DNA of 5,698 bases from Deltaproteobacteria bacterium (GTDB taxonomy: Bacteria > Desulfobacterota > Desulfarculia > Adiutricales > Adiutricaceae): contig JAIRZX010000664.1 in the NCBI GenBank assembly GCA_031267005.1, forward strand, positions 1-5,698, read 5' to 3'. Of the stretch, positions 1 through 5,602 are shown piece by piece (within the stretch, counting starts at the first letter, position 1; every line of letters starts with the position of its first letter). The notes under the pieces are model-generated. The model made no database searches and was not told the DNA's origin. It saw only the letters and a list, made by a program, of their open reading frames with translations. A program made the translations under genes and the position numbers.

Positions 1-809
1 ATGACCTCGCCCAGGAATAGCATGCCGAAGAGGGCCGCGAAAACCGCCTGGAGCTGCAGCAGGAGAGCTGCCTCGGACGGGCGGATGTCCTTTTGGGCGG
101 CCACCTGGAAGAAATAGCACATGGAGACCGACAGTATTCCGAAAAGGGAGAAGGGGAGAGTGGCCATGAAAGCCGCGCGGTCAGGGAGCGCCCCCCTGAA
201 GAAGGCTATCGCGAGGCAGACCGCGCCAACTGCGCCCACCTGGACTCCCACGAAACGAAAAGGGTTGACCCTAAGCGCGTAGCGACCGACCAAAAGAACG
301 TGCAAGGCCCAGAACAGATCCGCCGCGAGGGTCAAGGCGTCGCCGCGGTTGAAGCCGCCTCCTCCAGGATTCGAGACCAGGACCAGCCCGCAAAGCCCGA
401 GAACAAGCGCAATCCAGACTGTGGCTGAAGGGATCCTGCCCAGGGCAAGCCCCAGCGGCGGGACGAGCGTCACGTAAAGCCCGCTTATGAAACCGGATTT
501 CGCGCTTGTGGTCCAGACCATGCCCATGTACTGCAACGCCGTGCCTGCCGTCAACAGCACTCCTGCCGCAAGCCCTGCCCACAGCCACAGGTACCTTCTC
601 GGGAGCTCGCGGTCCAGCGACCGCCCGGCTGAACTTGCCCTCTTCCGGAGGGCCAGCGGGAGCAGGGCGGCGGCGCTGAACAGGAACTTCACTCCCGTAA
701 ACGCGAAGGGGTCCATCAGCTCCACTGAGTAGCGGATGGTGGGGAAGGACGCCCCCCAGATGACCGTGGCCGCGAGCAGCATGAGAGCAGCTTTCCTTTT
801 TGGGGTCAT
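1..809 (-). CDS. EamA-family (DMT superfamily) transporter, 3' end cut off by the window
   Basis: Reading the minus strand from the ATG at 809 gives an uninterrupted frame of 269 residues that runs off the left edge. It looks like a ten-helix inner-membrane permease of the drug/metabolite transporter superfamily, which exports or imports small metabolites; the substrate cannot be told. There are two EamA repeats, roughly residues 8-146 and 157-269. Family-like landmarks are an N-terminal WGASFP after helix 1 (residues 18-23), QYMGMVWTTSAKSGFISGLY (93-112) followed by VPP, GDALTLAADLFWALH (156-170), and AQKDIRPSEAALLLQLQAVF (238-257) running into an LGE at 266-268. That last block is the usual near-C-terminal signature, so only about 20-40 residues should be missing. 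A GAGGAG ribosome-binding site (822-817) lies 7 bases before the ATG and fixes the start. It stands alone, about 840 bases from the next gene upstream. The family is certain enough; the function within it is not. Confidence 0.9.
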   Translation of the reverse strand, partial: MTPKRKAALMLLAATVIWGASFPTIRYSVELMDPFAFTGVKFLFSAAALLPLALRKRASSAGRSLDRELPRRYLWLWAGLAAGVLLTAGTALQYMGMVWTTSAKSGFISGLYVTLVPPLGLALGRIPSATVWIALVLGLCGLVLVSNPGGGGFNRGDALTLAADLFWALHVLLVGRYALRVNPFRFVGVQVGAVGAVCLAIAFFRGALPDRAAFMATLPFSLFGILSVSMCYFFQVAAQKDIRPSEAALLLQLQAVFAALFGMLFLGEV

Positions 810-1157
810 CTTTCCGCTCCTCGCCGGGGCATAAAGGCGTGCGTTTCTTGATCTGGAACAAGACTATCCGGCAAGCGCCATAAACATACTGATGGACCTT
901 AGCCACCGGAAAGAGCGTTCATCCCGAAACTCTAGTTTCCTCCTTAAAAGGCGCCCGCAATACGGGCTCCCAGAGGTAAACGAACATACCTCAAAACAGA
1001 TTAAGCCACAAGCTCCAGAGCGATAACTTATTAATTAACGCGAGAAATCATCTCAAAAATTAAGAACGCGCTACCGTTATGCGGACAAAGGACCTCATGA
1101 ACGGCAGAGGGTACGGCAGGTAATTATGGAAAAAGCGCAACAACCTATAACGGCAAC

Positions 1158-1193
1158 CAGTTAAATCAGTTAAAACAGTTAAAACAGTTAAAA
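1158..1193. repeat. 9-base tandem repeat, four copies
   Basis: CAGTTAAAT is followed directly by three exact copies of CAGTTAAAA. The array then breaks off into CAATAAA. The period is exactly nine bases, but every plus-strand copy contains TAA in one frame and no open reading frame spans it, so it is probably noncoding slippage DNA. A regulator-binding iteron is possible but nothing else supports it. Confidence 0.85.
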
Positions 1194-1402
1194 CAATAAA
1201 GATTTCAGCGTTCACGCATTAATCTGCGAAATAATTATTTACGATTAACCCAAGCAAAACAATCATCATTTAACACTCTACGGCTTCAATCTTATTGAAA
1301 TATCGCTTTCTGTCCCTTTCCTTGTACAAGCATAGATTTGAAGGAACTCAAGCATATAATTCAATTAAATGATTAATAGACGTAACCGGTAAAATTAAGA
1401 CC

Positions 1403-1425
1403 TGAAAAATTTAGGGCATTTTTCA
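1403..1425. repeat. AT-rich inverted repeat, 8-base arms
   Basis: TGAAAAAT (1403-1410) and ATTTTTCA (1418-1425) are perfect reverse complements around a 7-base loop TTAGGGC. The stem is weak (only two G-C-containing positions) and neither strand has a proper T-run after it, so I do not call it a terminator. An operator is equally possible. Confidence 0.4.
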
Positions 1426-1514
1426 TGATAAATAATCTCTCAGCCCCTAGCGCGAATCAAGATGTCCAGCCAACTCGCGGCCCTACGCTATCAATACTGC
1501 CCGTGCGAAATAAA

Positions 1515-1552
1515 CTGGATATGACGTTACAATAATAAATTGGCTGGATATG
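1515..1552. repeat. Direct repeat CTGGATATG, two copies
   Basis: CTGGATATG occurs at 1515-1523 and 1544-1552, start to start 29 bases. Each is preceded by AATAAA-like sequence and followed by an imperfect (A/T)CG, so the similarity extends beyond the nine matching bases. Its role is unknown and chance is not excluded. Confidence 0.35.
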
Positions 1553-1646
1553 TCGCGGCCAGCAAGAAAAATACCGGCTATGCCCACATTAGTTCCCATA
1601 TCGCTAATGCAGACAAATACTACAAACCAATGAAATATGTGATGTT

Positions 1647-2552
1647 TCACTCCGCTTCTTCAAGCGGTTGAGATTCCGTCGGCGAGATTTTACTGTCAGC
1701 TGATTCGTCATCAATCGGCAAGTTAAATGATATATTATCTGAATATTTTTTCCCTCGAAAAGCTTCACTGAATACTTCAAAATATGGGTTTTCCCACGAT
1801 TTTCCCTTCGCCGGTTTATATGAAACAACAATGGCTTTAAAAAACGATATGTTTATATCCCTGTCCACAGGATATCTGATCTTGTCATCAGATGTCGCTC
1901 CCGGAGACAAATTTATACTGCGGAACGATGCTTGTTTTATGAATTCTCCTTCATAATTAAAACCAACACTAACATTACTTTTAATTTTTATAGGAAGATT
2001 ATTTTTATCCCAAGCAACAAATGCCAGCTCAACTTCATTGACATCTTGATCGCCATTATTTTTTAAAATAACCTGGAGCCTGTCCGGAAAATTTTTAGTA
2101 TCACGCAAATCTGTTTGATAAGATGATTCTATGATCGACAGAGGCTGGCTTTTTAATAACTCCTCAAATTCCGATACTGTAAGCGCCCTTGAAGACTCGG
2201 CAGGGGGAGTGGAACTGGAGAGCTCTCCAGCTGGCTCCACCGATGGAGATGCCTGGGAAGCATCGGGCTGCAGCTCTCCCGGCTGATCTGCCTGAGAAGT
2301 CTCCGGCGCTGCCTGCCCGTCTGCGGCAGACTCGGTAACCGAAGGCTCGGCTGTATTCCCGCTCGGTCCGCCGTTATCGCTCGATCCGCCGTTATCGCTC
2401 GATCCGCCGTTATCGTTTGGTCCGCCGTTATCGTTTGGTCCGCCGTTATCGCTCGGAGCGTTGACGTCGCCGGGTGGGTCAGCGTTCCCGCCGCAAGACG
2501 CGAAAAGGAAAACAGATGCCAACATGAGCAAGTGAGTTAACAGCCTTTTCAT
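1647..2552 (-). CDS. Putative secreted lipoprotein with DNGG repeat linker and DUF5780-like C-terminal domain
   Basis: The 301-residue product begins with a lipoprotein signal peptide: basic MKR, a hydrophobic core (residues 4-18) and a lipobox-like FASC with Cys20 as the lipidation site. The -3 Phe is slightly unusual. Mature residue +2 is Gly, so inner-membrane retention is not indicated if the host is Gram-negative. Residues 35-63 are five DNGG-(P/S)-(N/S) hexapeptides, then comes a Ser/Pro/Glu/Gln-rich linker to about 122. From about 125 to 275 a folded domain follows, with FPDRLQVILKNNGDQDVNEV (155-174), LAFVAWDKNNLP (176-187), IVVSYKP (241-247) and WENPYF (253-258). From memory these match the DUF5780 pattern, known mainly from Firmicutes and of unknown function. 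GGAG (2561-2558) five bases before the ATG supports the start. The C-terminal coding half is AT-rich, unlike atpDC, suggesting a different origin. It sits alone between two long gene-poor stretches, so its partners are unknown. Confidence 0.85.
   Translation of the reverse strand: MKRLLTHLLMLASVFLFASCGGNADPPGDVNAPSDNGGPNDNGGPNDNGGSSDNGGSSDNGGPSGNTAEPSVTESAADGQAAPETSQADQPGELQPDASQASPSVEPAGELSSSTPPAESSRALTVSEFEELLKSQPLSIIESSYQTDLRDTKNFPDRLQVILKNNGDQDVNEVELAFVAWDKNNLPIKIKSNVSVGFNYEGEFIKQASFRSINLSPGATSDDKIRYPVDRDINISFFKAIVVSYKPAKGKSWENPYFEVFSEAFRGKKYSDNISFNLPIDDESADSKISPTESQPLEEAE
2367..2456. repeat. Five-copy 18-base tandem repeat inside the lipoprotein gene
   Basis: Five head-to-tail 18-base units, each starting TCCGCCGTTATCG on the plus strand and differing only in the last five bases (CTCGA, CTCGA, TTTGG, TTTGG, CTCGG). 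On the coding strand they encode the hexapeptides DNGGPN or DNGGSS just after the lipid anchor. The unit length is a multiple of three, so copy-number change would lengthen or shorten the spacer arm without breaking the frame. Near-identity of copies indicates recent expansion. Confidence 0.95.
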
Positions 2553-2867
2553 AATATCTCCACATATCTTACGGTTTAAGCTATTTGAAAATGTTTCTAA
2601 AGAATAACTGACAGGCTCGATCCGATCTGAAATAGGGAAATGCCATTAATCAAAACTCGAAAGCCGCCGCCGGAAGCATTAAGCGTCCGGATACGCATCA
2701 GGACGCGTCAGCCATCTATCCTTTAGGATTACAGATCTCTAGCGGCTGGACACCAAATATTTTTCATCAACTTATAAATCAACTTATAAACTCTTATAAA
2801 TCAACTTATAAAACTTAATTTCTTGGACAGTCATTGACGGGGAAAATCACCCTGTTGACCGCCGCGA
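2553..2867. other. Intergenic stretch upstream of the lipoprotein gene
   Basis: No gene is seen in these roughly 315 bases. The part next to the lipoprotein ATG holds its ribosome-binding site and presumably its promoter, though no clear -35/-10 pair stands out. Further right are an inverted repeat GCGTCC...GGACGC (2683-2688 and 2701-2706, 12-base loop) without a T-run on either side, and the AT-rich 12-base repeat described separately. Composition alternates between GC-rich patches (2660-2710, 2850 onward) and strongly AT-rich ones (2750-2820), which looks like a patchwork. Confidence 0.55.
2767..2812. repeat. 12-base AT-rich tandem repeat
   Basis: TCAACTTATAAA occurs at 2767-2778, 2779-2790 and 2801-2812. 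A shortened copy, CTCTTATAAA, at 2791-2800 sits between the second and third. Each unit contains the TTATAA palindrome, and frequent TAA stops make coding unlikely. It could be slippage DNA, a binding-site cluster or an easily melted patch; nothing in the window decides between these. Confidence 0.85.
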
Positions 2868-3210
2868 TGCAGTTGTAAAGCCGGAACGGATTTTACCCTA
2901 ACTATGCCGTTTTCAGCCGCCGTCCAGTTTATAACCAGTTCCCGTCTCCGCCGAGGCCCGCAGATTACTATAAGGCATGAAACTCGGGGATCGGCGCCCG
3001 CTGGAAGCCCCGAAAAGTCGATCCCGGCCTCTCTGGCCGCGATCCGCCGCAAGTTTCAAGCCGGGTCAGCGTTGCCGTCCGCGACGCCGTTTGCCGCCGA
3101 GACGGCGCGTAAAGCCGGGACCGGTATTTCCGTCAGCGATGCAGTTTACAGCCGGGACGCCGTTTAAAGCCGGGAAGGCATCGTTCCCAACGAAGACGTT
3201 ACCGACCACG
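2868..3210 (+). repeat. Diverged 18-base-period array, possibly a decayed hexapeptide-repeat gene
   Basis: Units resembling ACGCCGTTTAAAGCCGGG recur with near-strict 18-base spacing. The AGCCGG-like core falls at 2879, 2915, 2933, 3059, 3095, 3113, 3150 and 3168, and the distances are multiples of 18 except one of 37, i.e. a single one-base slip near 3121-3138. Read on the plus strand before the slip the units give CSCKAG, TDFTLT, MPFSAA, VQFITS, then RKFQAG, SALPSA, TPFAAE, TARKAG, TGISVS. One base over, after the slip, they give MQFTAG, TPFKAG, KASFPT, KTLPTT. Units from about 2940 to 3045 are hardly recognisable. The first frame is open from 2859 to a TAA at 3165-3167, with an ATG at 2904 but no ribosome-binding site. 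I infer a pseudogene fragment or a noncoding satellite-like repeat. I do not recognise a protein family. The periodicity is certain, the coding origin is not. Confidence 0.65.
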
Positions 3211-3246
3211 GCGCGTTGACTGCCGAAGCGCGATCTCCATAATAAA

Positions 3247-3284
3247 GAAAGGGACGAAGGGGCAAGTCACCCTTCGGCCCTTTC
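3247..3284 (-). terminator. Intrinsic terminator of the atpDC transcript
   Basis: GAAAGGG-A-CGAAGGG (3247-3261) pairs with CCCTTCG-G-CCCTTTC (3270-3284), giving fourteen base pairs with one opposed A/G, around an 8-base loop. On the minus strand the stem is followed by TTTATTAT, a moderate U-tract. It lies about 115 bases past the atpC stop and faces the right way for the ATP synthase transcript. On the plus strand the hairpin is followed by A residues, so it should not terminate that strand well. Confidence 0.85.
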
Positions 3285-3355
3285 AAAAAATTGAAGAATC
3301 GGACTGGCGCGTTCCGAATTCCGAAGTCGGCACGCGCCGGGGGGACGGTTTTCAA

Positions 3356-3371
3356 ACGGCGGAAACGCCGT
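3356..3371. other. Small perfect hairpin between atpC and the terminator
   Basis: ACGGCG (3356-3361) and CGCCGT (3366-3371) enclose GAAA on the plus strand. In the atp transcript (minus strand) the loop is TTTC. It lies 30-46 bases past the atpC stop and has no T-run. It could protect the 3' end of the message or be incidental in GC-rich DNA. Confidence 0.35.
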
Positions 3372-3401
3372 ATCCGCGCGCCAAGAGGAGCGGGAGCCGC
3401 C

Positions 3402-3890
3402 CTAGACGCGCTTCTTCCTCTTGTCGATGAACTTCAGGCGGCCAGTGGCCCTCATGAGCTGCAACTCGAGTTCCCCTATGTCGGGGAGCTTGCCCTCGCC
3501 GCCCAGGGCGGCGACGGCGGCGGCGTTGACGTTCTGGGCGTCTTCCAGCAGCCTCTTGAGCTCCGCCTCCTCCCGCTCGGCCTTCTCGCGGTTGGCTATA
3601 AGCGCGTCCTCGTCCTCGGCCCGCTCCGCCAGAACCGTCACCCGGCCCGGGAGAACCTCGATGACGCCCGCGTCCACGTAGTACTCGTCGCCGGTCCCGG
3701 CGGCGGTGCGGAACTTCACGACCGAACCGCCCTCCCTGCCCTCCTTGAGGGGGGTGAGGAAGGGCGTGTGCCCGGGAAGGGCCGTGAACGCCCCCTCCTC
3801 GCCGAAGGCCGTGACGGAAACGACCTCCACGGGCTCGACCAGGGTGCCCTCTGGGGTGACCAGGGAGAATGTGAACTTCTTTTCGCTCAT
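3402..3890 (-). CDS. atpC: F-type ATP synthase, F1 epsilon subunit
   Basis: This is the epsilon subunit of the F1 central stalk, which couples gamma to the c-ring and restrains ATP hydrolysis. The N-terminal beta-sandwich (about residues 5-88) carries family marks: VTPEGTLVEP (11-20), GEEGAFTALPGHTPFLTPLKEG (30-51), YYVDAGVIEVL (70-80) and VTVLAERAED (84-93). The C-terminal helical part starts near 94. At 162 residues it exceeds the usual 130-140: about 20 residues rich in Ala and Gly (around 119-139, NVNAAAVAALGGEGKLPD) separate the two expected helices, and the end is basic (DKRKKRV). The second helix may thus be displaced, which could alter epsilon inhibition; that is inference. GGAG (3900-3897) lies six bases before the ATG. 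The gene follows atpD by 37 bases, is surely cotranscribed with it, and is the last gene before the terminator. Confidence 0.97.
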   Translation of the reverse strand: MSEKKFTFSLVTPEGTLVEPVEVVSVTAFGEEGAFTALPGHTPFLTPLKEGREGGSVVKFRTAAGTGDEYYVDAGVIEVLPGRVTVLAERAEDEDALIANREKAEREEAELKRLLEDAQNVNAAAVAALGGEGKLPDIGELELQLMRATGRLKFIDKRKKRV

Positions 3891-3927
3891 CGTGCGCTCC
3901 AGGCCCGGCTGGGGGCGGCTCGCGGCT

Positions 3928-5343
3928 TCAGGCCGCGTCCTTGGCGAGGCGCTCGGCCTTCTCGCGGACCTCCTCGATGCCGCCCACCATGTGGAAGGCC
4001 TGCTCGGGAAGGTCGTCGTGCTTGCCCTCCAGGATCTCCTTGAAGCCGCGCACCGTGTCCTCGACCTTCACGAACTTGCCGGCGGAGCCGGTGAAGACCT
4101 CGGCCACGAAGAAGGGCTGGGAGAGGAACCTCTGGATCTTGCGGGCGCGGGAGACCGTCACCTTGTCGTCCTCGGAGAGCTCCTCCATGCCCAATATGGC
4201 TATGATGTCCTGGAGGTCCTTGTACTTCTGGAGGGTCTGCTGGACCTTGCGGGCGGTCTGGTAGTGGTCCATGCCGAGGAAGTTCGGGTCGAGGATGCGG
4301 CTCGTGGAGTCCAGGGGGTCCACGGCGGGGTAGATGCCCAGCTCGGCTATCTGCCTGGAAAGGGTCACCGTCCCGTCCAGGTGCGAGAAGGTGGTGGCCG
4401 GCGCGGGGTCTGTCATGTCGTCCGCGGGCACGTACACGCACTGGACGGAGGTTATGGAGCCCCTGTTGGTGGAGGTGATGCGCTCCTGGAGCTCTCCCAA
4501 CTCGGTCGCCAGGGTGGGCTGGTAGCCGACCGCGGAGGGCATGCGGCCCAGAAGCGCCGAGACCTCGGAACCCGCCTGGGTGAAGCGGAAGATGTTGTCC
4601 ACGAAGAGGAGCACGTCCTGGCCTTCCTCGTCGCGGAAGTACTCGGCGGCGGTGAGGGCGGTCAGGGCCACGCGGGCGCGGGCCCCCGGCGGCTCGGTCA
4701 TCTGGCCGTAAACGAGCGCCGCCTTGTCGATGACGCCGGACTCCTTCATCTCGTTGTAGAGATCGGTTCCCTCGCGGGTGCGCTCGCCCACGCCGCCGAA
4801 CACCGAGATGCCGCCGTGGTGCATGGCGATGTTGTGGATCATCTCCATCATGATGACTGTCTTTCCAACGCCCGCGCCCCCGAAGAGGCCCATCTTCCCG
4901 CCGCGGGGGAAGGGAACCAGGAGGTCGATGACCTTGACGCCGGTCTCCAGGACCCTCACCGAAGTGTCGAGCTCGGTGAACTGGGGGGAGGGGCGGTGGA
5001 TGGGGTAGGTCTTGTCGGCCTTGACCTCGCCCAGGCCGTCCACGGGGCGGCCGACGACGTTCAAAACCCTGCCCAGGCAGGCCTTCCCGACCGGAACGAC
5101 GATGGGCCCGCCGGAATCCCTGGCCCCCATGCCCCGGACCAGGCCGTCGGTTATGTCCATGGCGATGGTCCGCACGGTGTTGTCGCCCAGGTGCTGGGCC
5201 ACTTCCAGGATGAGGTTGTCCGGCTGGTCGTTGATGGTGGTGTTGGAGACGTACAAGCCGTTAAGGATCGCGGGGAGCTCCCCCTCCTTGAAGGCCACGT
5301 CCACGACCGGCCCTATGACCTGTATTATTTTGCCCTCGTTCAT
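3928..5343 (-). CDS. atpD: F-type ATP synthase, F1 catalytic beta subunit
   Basis: This is the nucleotide-hydrolysing and -synthesising subunit of the F1 hexamer, on the cytoplasmic face of the membrane enzyme. At 471 residues it is full length. The beta-barrel domain (1-80) opens with GKIIQVIGPVVDVAF. The P-loop is GGAGVGKT (155-162, Lys161), the catalytic glutamate is in GERTR (Glu187), PPGAR is at 218-222, Walker B is LLFVDN (245-250, Asp249), followed by the SALLGRMPSAVGYQPTLATE block (262-281). The torque-helix DELSEED motif reads EELSEDD (387-393), keeping the acidic charge. HLDGTVTLSR (321-330) replaces the common HLDATTVLSR, a mild oddity beside the switch region. No catalytic residue appears lost, so I expect a working enzyme. 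The ATG gives the canonical N-terminus. A gamma gene normally precedes it but is not visible within the 355 bases upstream. Confidence 0.98.
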   Translation of the reverse strand: MNEGKIIQVIGPVVDVAFKEGELPAILNGLYVSNTTINDQPDNLILEVAQHLGDNTVRTIAMDITDGLVRGMGARDSGGPIVVPVGKACLGRVLNVVGRPVDGLGEVKADKTYPIHRPSPQFTELDTSVRVLETGVKVIDLLVPFPRGGKMGLFGGAGVGKTVIMMEMIHNIAMHHGGISVFGGVGERTREGTDLYNEMKESGVIDKAALVYGQMTEPPGARARVALTALTAAEYFRDEEGQDVLLFVDNIFRFTQAGSEVSALLGRMPSAVGYQPTLATELGELQERITSTNRGSITSVQCVYVPADDMTDPAPATTFSHLDGTVTLSRQIAELGIYPAVDPLDSTSRILDPNFLGMDHYQTARKVQQTLQKYKDLQDIIAILGMEELSEDDKVTVSRARKIQRFLSQPFFVAEVFTGSAGKFVKVEDTVRGFKEILEGKHDDLPEQAFHMVGGIEEVREKAERLAKDAA

Positions 5344-5355
5344 AACGTGTATCCG

Positions 5356-5362
5356 CCTCCTT
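5356..5362 (-). promoter_or_regulatory. atpD ribosome-binding site with long spacing
   Basis: AAGGAGG on the minus strand is a near-perfect anti-16S match, but it sits 12 bases before the atpD ATG, longer than the usual 5-9. The in-frame codons between them (ATA, CAC, GTT) offer no better start, and the protein begins as the family does, so the ATG stands. Confidence 0.7.
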
Positions 5363-5438
5363 CAGGGGGAACGTGGCGGCCCGGGGGGATGGACCCCTGG
5401 GCCTGGGGAATTCGTCCGGCGGACCCGGCCGCCGGCAT

Positions 5439-5454
5439 GGCCCCCGGAGGGGCC
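5439..5454. repeat. GC-rich hairpin upstream of atpD
   Basis: GGCCCC (5439-5444) and GGGGCC (5449-5454) form a six-pair all-G/C stem with a four-base loop, 96 to 111 bases before the atpD start. With no U-tract it is not a terminator. It could affect translation or stability of the message. Confidence 0.4.
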
Positions 5455-5502
5455 CGGACCCTCGCGGTCCTTCGCGGTTCTAAGCCTCTGCGGGCTTTCC
5501 GG

Positions 5503-5516
5503 GGCCCGCGCGGGCC
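5503..5516. repeat. Perfect 14-base G/C palindrome
   Basis: GGCCCGCGCGGGCC equals its own reverse complement. In so GC-rich a spacer such a palindrome could be chance. A dimeric regulator site or processing structure is possible but unsupported. Confidence 0.45.
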
Positions 5517-5540
5517 TCCGGGCCCTCGCCGGCGCCCTTC

Positions 5541-5578
5541 TTGCCGGGCCTCTCGGGCCTTTGCCGGGCCTCTCGGGC
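5541..5578. repeat. Two-copy direct repeat, 20-base period
   Basis: TTGCCGGGCCTCTCGGGC occurs exactly at 5541-5558 and 5561-5578. A diverged partial copy, CCCTCTCGGGC, lies at 5640-5650. On the minus strand it reads GCCCGAGAGGCCCGGCAA. The period is not a multiple of three, so the repeated DNA is read in two different frames. Confidence 0.9.
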
Positions 5579-5602
5579 ACTCTCAGCCCGACCGCTCTCA
5601 AG

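Larger units (their letters stand above)
810..1646. other. AT-rich intergenic stretch with no convincing gene
   Basis: About 840 bases between the lipoprotein stop and the transporter start. I see no open frame with coding character, no tRNA or rRNA signature and no known riboswitch. Short ATG frames exist (for example 12 codons at about 1126-1164) but lack good ribosome-binding sites or any conserved look. Composition changes from mixed near 810-1000 to AT-rich from about 1020 on, unlike the GC-rich core genes. It contains a 9-base tandem repeat (1158-1193), a perfect 10-base palindrome CTTGTACAAG (1321-1330), an AT-rich hairpin (1403-1425) and a short direct repeat (1515-1552). An AGGAGG on the minus strand (near 948-943) has no good start codon after it and is probably incidental. 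The stretch may hold the transporter promoter, but I cannot point to convincing -35 and -10 boxes. Confidence 0.6.
5363..5602. other. Very GC-rich, structured spacer upstream of atpD
   Basis: No gene of known family is visible here. The DNA is dominated by G/C runs and can fold heavily: a perfect 14-base palindrome GGCCCGCGCGGGCC (5503-5516), a stem GGCCCC/GGGGCC with a four-base loop (5439-5444 and 5449-5454), and a 20-base-period direct repeat (5541-5578). None of these is followed by a T-run, so they do not look like intrinsic terminators. It may be a structured leader of the atpD message, decayed coding sequence, or the readthrough tail discussed at 5480-5698. No C-terminal signature of the ATP synthase gamma subunit was found in any frame. 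Confidence 0.5.

Noticed and set aside
271..906. Minus-strand 211-codon frame across the transporter
   Set aside because: It reads Arg/Gly/Pro-rich sequence out of frame. The frame starting at 809 gives a proper EamA membrane protein with a ribosome-binding site.
1535..1570. Terminator for the lipoprotein gene
   Set aside because: On the minus strand GCTGG and CCAGC could pair before TTTATTATT, but the stem is only about five pairs with a long loop, so support is too weak.
2683..2706. Terminator at the GCGTCC/GGACGC inverted repeat
   Set aside because: The stem is six pairs with a 12-base loop, neither strand has a T-run after it, and no gene ends there.
2868..3210. CRISPR array
   Set aside because: The units are 18 bases, diverged and adjacent, with no identical repeats separated by unique spacers and no cas genes nearby.
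3291..4043. Plus-strand 250-codon frame across atpC and the atpD end
   Set aside because: It is an antisense shadow of atpC and atpD and begins inside the terminator region.
3887..4441. Minus-strand 184-codon frame overlapping atpD in another frame
   Set aside because: The Arg/Pro/Gly/His-rich product comes from a shifted reading of atpD and has no ribosome-binding context of its own.
5362..5601. Minus-strand 79-codon frame just upstream of atpD
   Set aside because: It is almost only Arg, Pro, Gly and Ala and reads across the 20-base repeat. No recognisable domain or initiation signal was seen, so I describe the stretch as spacer.
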